DNA of 64,000 nucleotides from Firm-08 sp045546995 (GTDB lineage: Bacteria > Bacillota > Clostridia > Oscillospirales > QAKW01): NCBI GenBank assembly GCA_045546995.1, contig JAZQDW010000008.1:132181-196180 (forward strand), given 5' to 3'. The notes under the pieces are model-generated. The model was not told the origin of the DNA. It saw only the letters and a program-made list of their open reading frames with translations, and did no database searches. The translations under genes were made by a program, and so were the position numbers. Shown piece by piece: positions 43,421 through 51,553 of this stretch; the stretch's first letter is position 1, and each line of letters starts with the position of its first letter.

Positions 43421-44008
43421 ATGATGAACGTACAAACTATAACAACTGACTTTTTTGATTCCAATATTTACCTGTTCTCAAGAAACGGGAAACGGTTTTT
43501 GGTGGACTGCGGCGGCACGCCGGAGAATATGAAGCAAATGCTGGAGCAGCTGTCGTTTTGGCCGGATTACGTGTTGCTGACACATGGGCATATCGATCAT
43601 GTTTTAAGTTTGAGCCTTTTTGCAGACGGTGTCACTGTGATCATCCATCCGGAGGATGCAAAGTATTTGACGGATCCCTCCTTCAATCTTTCCGGTATGC
43701 TGTTGGGTCGGAAGATGACCTTTGATGTTCCGGTAGGTGACGGTGGTTTTTTGTGGGAGGATTTTGGGATTCGGATGATTCACACGCCGGGACATTCACC
43801 GGGATCGGTTTGCTATCTGATTGATGATTGTTTGTTCTCGGGTGACACCTTGTTCTGCGGTGGCATTGGAAACACATCTTTTCCCGGCGGCGATTACGAG
43901 CTTGAAATTTGCTCCGTAAGGCGTTTGCTTGCCTTGGACGGAAATATTACGCTTTATCCTGGCCATGGACCGAGCGGCAGTATTTCAGCCGAGAAAAATA
44001 TGTTTTGA
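43421..44008 (+). CDS. Metallo-beta-lactamase-fold hydrolase (glyoxalase II-like)
   Basis: 195-residue MBL-fold protein with THGHIDH (the HxHxDH zinc motif), HTPGHSPGSVCYLI, LFSGDTLFCGGIGNT and a late YPGHGPSG histidine, the set found in small glyoxalase-II-like or YcbL-type hydrolases. The natural substrate is unknown. The ATG directly follows the rel stop and no ribosome-binding site is visible, so translation probably depends on rel. A second in-frame ATG at 43424 may be the true start. In Clostridia this gene commonly sits between rel and hemZ. Confidence 0.88.
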   Translation: MMNVQTITTDFFDSNIYLFSRNGKRFLVDCGGTPENMKQMLEQLSFWPDYVLLTHGHIDHVLSLSLFADGVTVIIHPEDAKYLTDPSFNLSGMLLGRKMTFDVPVGDGGFLWEDFGIRMIHTPGHSPGSVCYLIDDCLFSGDTLFCGGIGNTSFPGGDYELEICSVRRLLALDGNITLYPGHGPSGSISAEKNMF

Positions 44009-44020
44009 TCGGGAGTTTAT

Positions 44021-45469
44021 ATGGCGAATATATATGTACGTGCTTCCGGACATCAAAAGGTATTCGACGTAATCAACGTAGCCCTTTTGTTTTGGCCGGG
44101 GAGTCGCATTTTTGAACAAAAAGATTTGACTTGCAATATTTTGATTCATTCAAGCCTTGTTGAAAAGGACGGGCGCCATACAGCGATGGCTGTCGTTCGT
44201 TTCAACGGCCGCCGTTTTTTCTGCCAAAGAACGTATCGGACTGATGAGCATCTTCGTTTTATTAAGCTCACGTTGTTTTTTGCTTGTCAAAAGGCAACGG
44301 GCATTTGCCCGCCCTGGGGCATTTTGACCGGCATTCGTCCGATGAGTGTTTACGAAAAACTGGAGAAGGCGAATCCGGGAACAGCAAGTGACGTTTTACG
44401 TCGTGATTATTTGGTTTCCGATGAAAAGTGTAATGCGTTGGACGCAATTTATGATTTTCGTAAAAGTGTGTATTACGATGGCGTGCGGGAGCAGGTTTCG
44501 CTGTACGTATCTATTCCGTTTTGTCCGTCAAAGTGCACGTATTGTTCCTTTGTCAGCGCTTCGGTTGAACGTGTCAAAAAGCTTGTTGAACCATATCTCG
44601 AATTATTATTACAGGAAATCGAACAGAAAATCGATCTGATTTATCATTTCCAAAAAGAGATCGCCACCGTTTACGTGGGTGGCGGTACACCCGGTATTTT
44701 AAGCGCAGAGCAGATCGATCGATTGCTTGGGATGATTTTTTCTAAACTGAAAGCGCCTTTGCGTGAATTTTGCTTTGAAATCGGACGCCCGGAAATGGTA
44801 ACGGCGGATAAGTTAGCTGTGCTTAGAAAGTATCCGGTGGACCGTTTGTGCATCAATTGCCAGACGTTGGATGATGCCGTTTTACAATCGGTGAACAGGC
44901 GACATACAGCGCAGGATTTTATTGACGCTTGCGAGCTTGCTTTTTCATATGGTTTTAATTGCATTAACGTTGATTTAATTGCGGGCCTGCCCGGAGAGGA
45001 CGTGGACGGTCATATTTCTTCTTTGAACAGAGTGATCGAGTTGGGTGTTCAGAACATTACCATTCACTCTCTTTCCATTAAAAAGGCAAGCACCTGGCAA
45101 CAAACCGATACTTTGTATGATCCGAGGGCAGACAGAGTTTCTCGGATGCTGTCGCAAGGTTATTCGATATTGAGCGCGGCGCAGTACAAGCCCTACTATA
45201 TTTACCGTCAAAAGAGCACGCTTTCCAACGGTGAAAACATCGGCTATTCCGTTGACGGATTTATAGGAAAATATAACATTTATATGATGGAGGACGTTCA
45301 CAGCGTATTTGGCTGTGGCGCGGGTGCCTCCACTAAGATCATTCACAACAATATCGGCCGAATCGACCGTTTTGTAAATACCAAATACCCACAGGAGTAT
45401 TTGAAATTTCCGCAAAAGCTGAATGAGCAGCTTGCGCAAATATTTGAAAATTTGGAAGGGAACAGATAG
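44021..45469 (+). CDS. hemZ: Coproporphyrinogen III dehydrogenase-like radical SAM protein HemZ
   Basis: Radical SAM enzyme; the [4Fe-4S] cluster motif CPSKCTYC gives Cys168, Cys172 and Cys175 (CX3CX2C). VYVGGGTPGILSAEQIDRLL and NVDLIAGLPGEDV are HemN/HemZ family blocks. A HemZ-specific N-terminal region of ~160 residues is present. The C-terminal QKSTLSNGENIGYSV fits. No other heme-biosynthesis gene is in the window, so its true substrate here is uncertain; anaerobes often keep hemZ without a full heme pathway. GGGAG precedes the ATG; ligA begins at its stop. Confidence 0.9.
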   Translation: MANIYVRASGHQKVFDVINVALLFWPGSRIFEQKDLTCNILIHSSLVEKDGRHTAMAVVRFNGRRFFCQRTYRTDEHLRFIKLTLFFACQKATGICPPWGILTGIRPMSVYEKLEKANPGTASDVLRRDYLVSDEKCNALDAIYDFRKSVYYDGVREQVSLYVSIPFCPSKCTYCSFVSASVERVKKLVEPYLELLLQEIEQKIDLIYHFQKEIATVYVGGGTPGILSAEQIDRLLGMIFSKLKAPLREFCFEIGRPEMVTADKLAVLRKYPVDRLCINCQTLDDAVLQSVNRRHTAQDFIDACELAFSYGFNCINVDLIAGLPGEDVDGHISSLNRVIELGVQNITIHSLSIKKASTWQQTDTLYDPRADRVSRMLSQGYSILSAAQYKPYYIYRQKSTLSNGENIGYSVDGFIGKYNIYMMEDVHSVFGCGAGASTKIIHNNIGRIDRFVNTKYPQEYLKFPQKLNEQLAQIFENLEGNR

Positions 45470-47470
45470 GTGGATCATTTATCCGTTAAAAATTTAATAG
45501 ATGATTTGCGTGCGTCCATCACATATCATTCGCAGAAGTATTACAACGAAGATCAACCGGAGATTTCCGATTATGAATATGATATGATGGTGCGCAAGCT
45601 TCGCGCTCTGGAACAGCAGTATCCGCAGTTTGACAGTGCAGATTCTCCTACCAAAAAGGTCGGCGGTAGCGCAACGAGCGGCTTTGAGCAGGTGACTCAC
45701 GAGGTTCCTTTGATGAGTCTGCTGGATGCTTTTTCCTTTGCGGAACTTTTGGATTTTGATCAGCGTGTGCAAAAAGAGGTGGAGACACCCGAATATGCTG
45801 TTGAGTTGAAAATCGATGGATTATCAGTAGCTCTTGAGTATCGTGAAGGTATTTTTGTGCGTGGCGCTACCAGAGGAGACGGCATGATAGGGGAGGACGT
45901 CACGTCAAATCTGATGACGATCGGAGATATCCCAAAGATCCTGTCATCCCCTGTGAATATCACGGTGCGCGGCGAGGTCTATATGCCGCGAGAGTCTTTT
46001 GAGGCGTTGAATGCACAGCGTTTGGCCGATGAACAACCGCTGTTTGCAAATCCCAGAAATGCTGCCGCCGGATCTCTCCGGCAGCTGAATAGTGAGATCA
46101 CTGCCACAAGAAAACTTTCCATTTTTGTTTTTAACGTGCAAAAAGGTGATCGTCGATTTGCCAATCATCAGGAGAGCCTTGATTATTTAAAGGAATTGGG
46201 TTTCCCCGTAAGCCCTTATTATACGGTCTTTAACAGTATGACCGCTGCTTTTACGGAGGTGGAGCGATTTGCTGAAATGCGAGACAAGCTTCCCTTTGAT
46301 ATCGACGGCGCAGTAATTAAGGTAAATGATTTTACACAGCGTGATGTTTTGGGGCAGACCAGTAAGTTTCCCAAATGGGCAATTGCGTATAAATATCCGC
46401 CGGAGCAAAAAGAAACAACCCTTAAAGATATTGTGATCCAGGTGGGACGCACGGGCGTTTTGACACCGAATGCGGTGTTGGAGCCGATACGGCTGTCCGG
46501 CTCAACCGTTTCCCGTGCGACGTTGAATAATCGCAATTTCATCCGCGACCTGGATATCCGAATCGGTGACCGCGTCATTGTTCAGAAAGCCGGAGATATT
46601 ATACCGGAGATCGTTCGGGTTAACCGCTCGAAACGAAACGGAACAGAGACACCGTATACGATGCCTACGCATTGTCCCGCTTGTGGCAGTGCAGTGGTGG
46701 AGGACGAGCACGGCATTGCGCTTCGCTGTGAAAATTTGGATTGTCCGGCGCAAATTTTCCGCAGGATTTTGCATTTTGTTTCGAAAGACGCCATGGATAT
46801 TGACGGTCTTGGTCCGGCGGTCATCCGGCAATTGTTGGATGAGGGGTTGATTGCAGACGTTTCGGATTTGTATCGGCTGAAAACAGACGATCTGTCCGCG
46901 CTGGAGCGAATGGGTGACAAATCGGCTGAAAACCTTGTTTCGGCAATTGAAAAATCAAAAACGGCTTCGCTGGATCGTTTGATCCACGCATTGGGCATCA
47001 GAAACATAGGTAAAGTCGCCGCAAAAACGTTGGCAGACGCTTTCGGTACGATGGATGCTTTGCTGGCTGCGGATGACGAGGTGTTGTTGGCACTGGATGA
47101 TTTTGGTGAAATTATGGCTGATTCGGTCAGAACGTATTTGATCGATGAGGATAATTTGGCGCTGATATCCCGCCTGCGTGAGCTTGGGTTGAATATGAGC
47201 CAGCCTGTATCAGAAACGGGAACGAAATTTGCCGGTAAAACATTTGTGCTGACCGGCACGTTGCAGACCATGACGCGTAGTCAGGCCGGCGCTTTAATTG
47301 CGCAGGCCGGCGGTAAAGTGGCGTCCTCTGTCAGCAAGAAAACCGATTTTGTTGTTGTCGGTGAAAATGCGGGCAGTAAAGAAACCAAGGCTCGAAATTT
47401 GGGTCTTACCATATTAGATGAGAGTACCTTTTTAGAAATGATCAATCAGGAGGATCAAAATGAACAGTAA
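45470..47470 (+). CDS. ligA: NAD-dependent DNA ligase LigA
   Basis: Seals nicks with NAD. Domains in order: Ia, nucleotidyl-transferase with adenylated Lys114 in ELKIDGLSVALEYREG, OB fold (around 320-400), a C4 zinc finger (CPAC...CENLDC), four HhH motifs, and a C-terminal BRCT (FAGKTFVLTGTLQTMTRSQA). 666 aa is standard. The start is GTG directly after the hemZ stop, with GGAAGGG 9 nt upstream. Overlaps gatB by 11 nt. Confidence 0.97.
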   Translation: MDHLSVKNLIDDLRASITYHSQKYYNEDQPEISDYEYDMMVRKLRALEQQYPQFDSADSPTKKVGGSATSGFEQVTHEVPLMSLLDAFSFAELLDFDQRVQKEVETPEYAVELKIDGLSVALEYREGIFVRGATRGDGMIGEDVTSNLMTIGDIPKILSSPVNITVRGEVYMPRESFEALNAQRLADEQPLFANPRNAAAGSLRQLNSEITATRKLSIFVFNVQKGDRRFANHQESLDYLKELGFPVSPYYTVFNSMTAAFTEVERFAEMRDKLPFDIDGAVIKVNDFTQRDVLGQTSKFPKWAIAYKYPPEQKETTLKDIVIQVGRTGVLTPNAVLEPIRLSGSTVSRATLNNRNFIRDLDIRIGDRVIVQKAGDIIPEIVRVNRSKRNGTETPYTMPTHCPACGSAVVEDEHGIALRCENLDCPAQIFRRILHFVSKDAMDIDGLGPAVIRQLLDEGLIADVSDLYRLKTDDLSALERMGDKSAENLVSAIEKSKTASLDRLIHALGIRNIGKVAAKTLADAFGTMDALLAADDEVLLALDDFGEIMADSVRTYLIDEDNLALISRLRELGLNMSQPVSETGTKFAGKTFVLTGTLQTMTRSQAGALIAQAGGKVASSVSKKTDFVVVGENAGSKETKARNLGLTILDESTFLEMINQEDQNEQ

Positions 47471-48899
47471 TTACGAAATCGTTATTGGCTTAGAGGTTCA
47501 TGCCGAACTGAAAACCAAAACTAAAATTTATTGTGCTTGCGAAAACAAATTCGGCGGTGAGGTCAATACCCAGTGTTGTCCCGTTTGTATGGGTATGCCC
47601 GGCGCATTGCCTGTGCTTAACAAAAGGGTAGTGGAGTATGCTATCAAAATGGGTCACGCCGTACATTGTACGATTAATGAAAACCTGAAGCAGGATCGTA
47701 AGAACTATATTTATCCCGATCTTCCCAAGGCGTATCAGATCTCCCAGTTTGATATTCCGCTGTGCGAGCACGGCTACGTTGAGTTTATGCTCGGTAACGA
47801 GCAAAAGCGAGTCGGTATTACCCGCATCCACATTGAAGAAGATGCCGGTAAGCTGCTGCATATGGAAGGCTTTTCTTCTACGCTCGTTGATATGAACCGT
47901 TGCGGCGTGCCGTTGATCGAGATCGTTTCCGAACCGGATATGAGAAGCGCTGCCGAGGCCAAAGAGTATCTGGAAACCATTAAGACGATTTTGCAGTATA
48001 TTGACGTTTCCGACTGTAAGATGCAGGAAGGATCGATTCGTTGCGACGTCAACGTATCTGTTATGCCCAAAGGCTCCAAGACGTTCGGTACACGCTGTGA
48101 GATGAAAAATATCAATACTTTCAGCGGCGCAATGCGCGCCATTGAATATGAGGCAAAGCGTCAGATCGAAATACTTGAAAACGGTGGCGTGATCGAGCAG
48201 GAAACCAGAAAATGGGATGATGAAAAGGGCGAAAACGTATTGCTCCGTTCTAAAGAGGATGCTCAGGATTATCGCTACTTTAAAGAACCTGACGTTATGC
48301 CTACCACGCTGGATCACGATTGGGTCATTGCGCTGCAAAAACTGATTCCCGAGCTACCCAATCAAAAGATCAACCGTTATGTGGGTGAACTTGGCCTGTC
48401 AAACGATGATGCTGAAATTATTGCAAAGGATTTTGCAAAGGCAAAGCTGTTTGAGGGAATGATCGCCGCGGCGGATATCAAGGCAAAGGATGCGGCCAAC
48501 TGGATCATCGGCGATATTACAAAATACTGCAATGATCATCAGATCTCTGCGGATGATTTTCCGATTTCTGCAGAAAAAATGGCTAAACTGATTGCATTGG
48601 TTGAAAAGGGCACGATTTCCGGTTCTGCCGCCAAAAAAGTATTTGCAGTGATGTTGACCAAGGATGCAGAACCGATCGATCTGGTCAAAGAAATGGGTCT
48701 GGAGCAGATCAGTGATAATTCGGCGCTGGAACAGCTGGTCAGTGACGTGCTTGCTAAAAATCCCGGCACGGTTGCCGATTATAAAAACGGCAAAACCAAC
48801 GTTCTTGGCTTTTTGGTAGGTCAGTGTATGAAAGCCTCTCGTGGTCAGGGCAATCCTAAGATTTTGAGTGATCTGCTGCTGGCTGAACTGAAAAAGTAG
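47460..48899 (+). CDS. gatB: Asp-tRNA(Asn)/Glu-tRNA(Gln) amidotransferase subunit B
   Basis: tRNA-binding kinase subunit of GatCAB, which amidates mischarged Glu-tRNA(Gln) and Asp-tRNA(Asn). IGLEVHAELKTKTKIYC, CPVCMGMPGALPVLNK, DRKNYIYPDLPKAYQISQ and IHIEEDAGKL are family blocks; the C-terminal YqeY-like domain covers about 330-479. gatC and gatA are not adjacent or elsewhere in the window, so the operon is split here. AGGAGG lies in the ligA 3' end. Confidence 0.97.
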   Translation: MNSNYEIVIGLEVHAELKTKTKIYCACENKFGGEVNTQCCPVCMGMPGALPVLNKRVVEYAIKMGHAVHCTINENLKQDRKNYIYPDLPKAYQISQFDIPLCEHGYVEFMLGNEQKRVGITRIHIEEDAGKLLHMEGFSSTLVDMNRCGVPLIEIVSEPDMRSAAEAKEYLETIKTILQYIDVSDCKMQEGSIRCDVNVSVMPKGSKTFGTRCEMKNINTFSGAMRAIEYEAKRQIEILENGGVIEQETRKWDDEKGENVLLRSKEDAQDYRYFKEPDVMPTTLDHDWVIALQKLIPELPNQKINRYVGELGLSNDDAEIIAKDFAKAKLFEGMIAAADIKAKDAANWIIGDITKYCNDHQISADDFPISAEKMAKLIALVEKGTISGSAAKKVFAVMLTKDAEPIDLVKEMGLEQISDNSALEQLVSDVLAKNPGTVADYKNGKTNVLGFLVGQCMKASRGQGNPKILSDLLLAELKK

Positions 48900-48907
48900 G
48901 TGATCTT

Positions 48908-49456
48908 TTGAAATCTGTATTTAAATTGGGCGGCACTTTGATTTTAAATCAGTTTATTGCTGATATTGCGTGTGCAATGTGCATTTTGCCTTTTCCGATG
49001 ATTTTCGGTAAGGACAGTGTGACCACGTATGTTTTGTTTTTGATTTTAGATATGTTTTTCTTTTACTACATTTCATATCATAGCGCCTATAAGGTTGGAT
49101 TTCATGATGTCAGCAGACATTCCTCGGAACAATATGATCGAGGTTATCTTGGCCGTGGATTGCTGGCGGCAATTGCCGGTGCGGCGCCCAGTCTTTTGAT
49201 GCTATTGGTTTATTTGATTGGACATATCGGCAATATCGTGCAGATCAAAAGTGCTTTGTACGTATTCAGAATGTGGAATTTGTATGCATACTGGCCGCTG
49301 TCACAGTTGATTCCCAATCACGTTGTGTGGATCTGCGTAATCTGCCTGCTTACTCAAATGGTGTTTCCGTTTATCGGTTACGTTTGCGGTTGTAAGGGCA
49401 TCGTTTTCTCGCAAATCGTTAAGGACAAACTGTCCTCGCTTTCAAAACATAAATAA
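48908..49456 (+). CDS. Hypothetical multi-pass membrane protein
   Basis: 182 aa with about four hydrophobic segments (near 9-32, 40-58, 82-106, 132-158) and a basic C terminus. No recognised domain. It starts with TTG a few bases after AGGTGATC, 8 nt behind gatB. No cysteine or charged motif suggests catalysis. Its neighbours are gatB and cwlD, so operon context gives no clear hint; a link to the spore or wall enzyme downstream is possible. Confidence 0.7.
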   Translation: MKSVFKLGGTLILNQFIADIACAMCILPFPMIFGKDSVTTYVLFLILDMFFFYYISYHSAYKVGFHDVSRHSSEQYDRGYLGRGLLAAIAGAAPSLLMLLVYLIGHIGNIVQIKSALYVFRMWNLYAYWPLSQLIPNHVVWICVICLLTQMVFPFIGYVCGCKGIVFSQIVKDKLSSLSKHK

Positions 49457-49474
49457 TCGTTTTGAGGAATAAAC

Positions 49475-49492
49475 TGTAGCGGTGATGCTACA
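49475..49492 (+). promoter_or_regulatory. Hairpin enclosing the cwlD ribosome-binding site
   Basis: TGTAGC / GCTACA (6 bp) with the ribosome-binding site GGTGAT as its loop; the last A of the stem is the first base of the cwlD ATG. It may limit translation until opened by upstream ribosomes. Confidence 0.6.
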
Positions 49493-50163
49493 TGGATAAG
49501 GTTAACAAAAAAAAGATGCTGTTAGCGATTTTTGCGTGTATTTTGATTATTGGCTGTTTATTACTGCCGATGACCAGACCGATGGTCAAACAGGGATTGG
49601 TCAGATACGTTATTGATGCCGGTCACGGTTTGCCGGATGGCGGCGCCGTTGCCCCTGACGGTACAACTGAGCAGGAACTGACGCTGGCAATTGCACAGGA
49701 TTTGTTTTCCTGTTTTCCAAGCGGCACAGCCGTTTTGACGCGCGATGGCGCAACCGGGCTGTGGCAGGAGGAAAGCACGATCCGCGAAAAGAAGATCGTT
49801 GATATGCGAGCTCGTGTTGAACTTGTCAACCAACACAAAAATGCCACGTTGATCAGTATTCATATGAATACGTTTTCTGATGAGGATGTGTATGGCTGTC
49901 AGGTGTTTTATCGTTCGGGAGATGATGAATCACTATCTCTTGCACGGGCGATTCAAGAAAAGATCAATACAACCTTTCAGCCGGAGAACACAAAGGTGTG
50001 TAAGCCGATTCCCGATAATTTATACCTGTTTAAAAACGTTGAAAATCCATCCGTTTTAATTGAATGCGGCTTTTTGACCAACGCGGATGATTTGAAAAAT
50101 CTTAAGGATACGCAGTACCGTGATAAGTTTACAAAGGTGATTTTTAGTGTACTGCAGTCATGA
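49492..50163 (+). CDS. cwlD: N-acetylmuramoyl-L-alanine amidase, CwlD-like
   Basis: Zinc amidase of the Amidase_3 family with an N-terminal membrane anchor (about 7-25). RYVIDAGHGLPDGGAV supplies the first zinc His, a Glu follows in EQELTLAIAQ, ISIHMNTF the second His, and LIECGFLTNADD the catalytic Glu. In spore-formers CwlD acts with PdaA to make muramic-delta-lactam of the cortex. 223 aa matches CwlD. Upstream bases contain at best a weak sigma-E-like pattern. radA follows after 10 nt. Confidence 0.88.
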   Translation: MDKVNKKKMLLAIFACILIIGCLLLPMTRPMVKQGLVRYVIDAGHGLPDGGAVAPDGTTEQELTLAIAQDLFSCFPSGTAVLTRDGATGLWQEESTIREKKIVDMRARVELVNQHKNATLISIHMNTFSDEDVYGCQVFYRSGDDESLSLARAIQEKINTTFQPENTKVCKPIPDNLYLFKNVENPSVLIECGFLTNADDLKNLKDTQYRDKFTKVIFSVLQS

Positions 50164-50173
50164 GGAGATGCTT

Positions 50174-51553
50174 ATGGCAAAGGTTAAAAATAAATTTGTT
50201 TGCTCAAACTGCGGGTATGAAACCGTGAAGTTTTGGGGTAAATGCCCGAATTGCGGTGAATGGGGCACGCTTGAGGAGGAAATCGTATCCGAACAAAAAG
50301 GCGTAGGTACCAATGCCGCTGCAAACGCAAAAAAGGTTGAGATCACACCGATTTGCGACGTAGACGAAAGCATGGGCGAGCGTATGCTTACCGGCTTTAA
50401 AGAGTTTGACAGAGTGTTGGGCGGCGGTCTTGTGTTTGGCTCACTTGTACTTGTCGGCGGTGATCCCGGCATCGGTAAATCCACTTTGTTGCTGCAGGTT
50501 TGTGAAAAATTTGCACAAAGCAAAGAGGTTTATTACGTTTCCGGTGAAGAATCCAAGGGCCAAATCAAGATTCGTGCCAATCGGCTGGGTGTTTCTTCGC
50601 CCAATATCAAATTGATCTCTGAAACCGATATGGATACCATCGTTCAGCTGGTTTTGACCAATCGGCCTGATATTCTGGTTATTGACTCAATTCAGACTAT
50701 GTCCTGCGGTACGGTTTCTTATGCGCCCGGCAGCGCATCACAAATTCGTGAATCAACCGCGGCTCTGATGCGTCTTGCAAAAGAGCATGGCGTTACGGTT
50801 TTTGTGATCGGCCACGTGACAAAAGAAGGATCTCTGGCCGGTCCGAAAATGTTGGAACATATGGTGGATACGGTTTTGTACTTTGAAGGTGACAAAAACC
50901 TGTCATATCGTTTGCTCAGAGCGGTGAAAAACCGTTTTGGCTCCACCAATGAGATCGGTGTGTTTGATATGGCTGCCGAAGGACTTGTTGAAGTGGACAA
51001 CCCTTCCAAAATGTTTTTGGAAGGCAGACCGGAGGATGTGCCGGGCTCGTGCGTCACTTGTTTGATTGAAGGCTCTCGTCCTATATTGGCTGAAATTCAG
51101 GCCTTGGTTTCAAAAACCATTTATCCCAATCCACGTAGATTGTCTGCGGGTGTTGACATCAATCGAATGCATTTGTTGACGGCGGTTCTTGAAAAACGAG
51201 CAAATTATCAGCTGTTTAATCAGGATACTTATCTCAACGTAATCGGTGGCTTTCGCATTGATGAACCCAGCGCTGATCTGGCAATTGCTGTGGCAATCGC
51301 ATCCAGTTTGGCAGATTTTGAGATCCCATCGGATATGCTGTTGATTGGTGAGGTTGGGCTTTCCGGTGAGATTCGCGCGGTCAACTTTTTGGAAAAACGA
51401 ATCGACGAGGCGCAAAAGCTTGGCTTTAAAACGGTAATGGTGCCCGGCAGAAACAAAATTAAGGCACGTTATGCCGATATTGAGCTGATACAGGTAAAAT
51501 CGCTTGCGCAGGCAATTCATATTGTAAGGAACAGCAGGGGAGAGAGCAAATGA
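50174..51553 (+). CDS. radA: DNA repair protein RadA (Sms)
   Basis: RecA-like ATPase that promotes branch migration in recombination. An N-terminal C4 zinc finger (CSNCGYETVKFWGKCPNC), Walker A GGDPGIGKST, the RadA hallmark KNRFGSTNEIGVF, and a Lon-protease-like C-terminal domain are all present. 459 aa from the chosen start. The ATG at 50174 follows GAGGAG; earlier in-frame ATGs lie in cwlD or too close to the site. Overlaps the next gene by 4 nt. Confidence 0.96.
   Translation: MAKVKNKFVCSNCGYETVKFWGKCPNCGEWGTLEEEIVSEQKGVGTNAAANAKKVEITPICDVDESMGERMLTGFKEFDRVLGGGLVFGSLVLVGGDPGIGKSTLLLQVCEKFAQSKEVYYVSGEESKGQIKIRANRLGVSSPNIKLISETDMDTIVQLVLTNRPDILVIDSIQTMSCGTVSYAPGSASQIRESTAALMRLAKEHGVTVFVIGHVTKEGSLAGPKMLEHMVDTVLYFEGDKNLSYRLLRAVKNRFGSTNEIGVFDMAAEGLVEVDNPSKMFLEGRPEDVPGSCVTCLIEGSRPILAEIQALVSKTIYPNPRRLSAGVDINRMHLLTAVLEKRANYQLFNQDTYLNVIGGFRIDEPSADLAIAVAIASSLADFEIPSDMLLIGEVGLSGEIRAVNFLEKRIDEAQKLGFKTVMVPGRNKIKARYADIELIQVKSLAQAIHIVRNSRGESK

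Noticed and set aside
47490..48338. Antisense open frame (about 280 codons) inside gatB
   Set aside because: Complement of a conserved GatB region; no start signals and no family resemblance.
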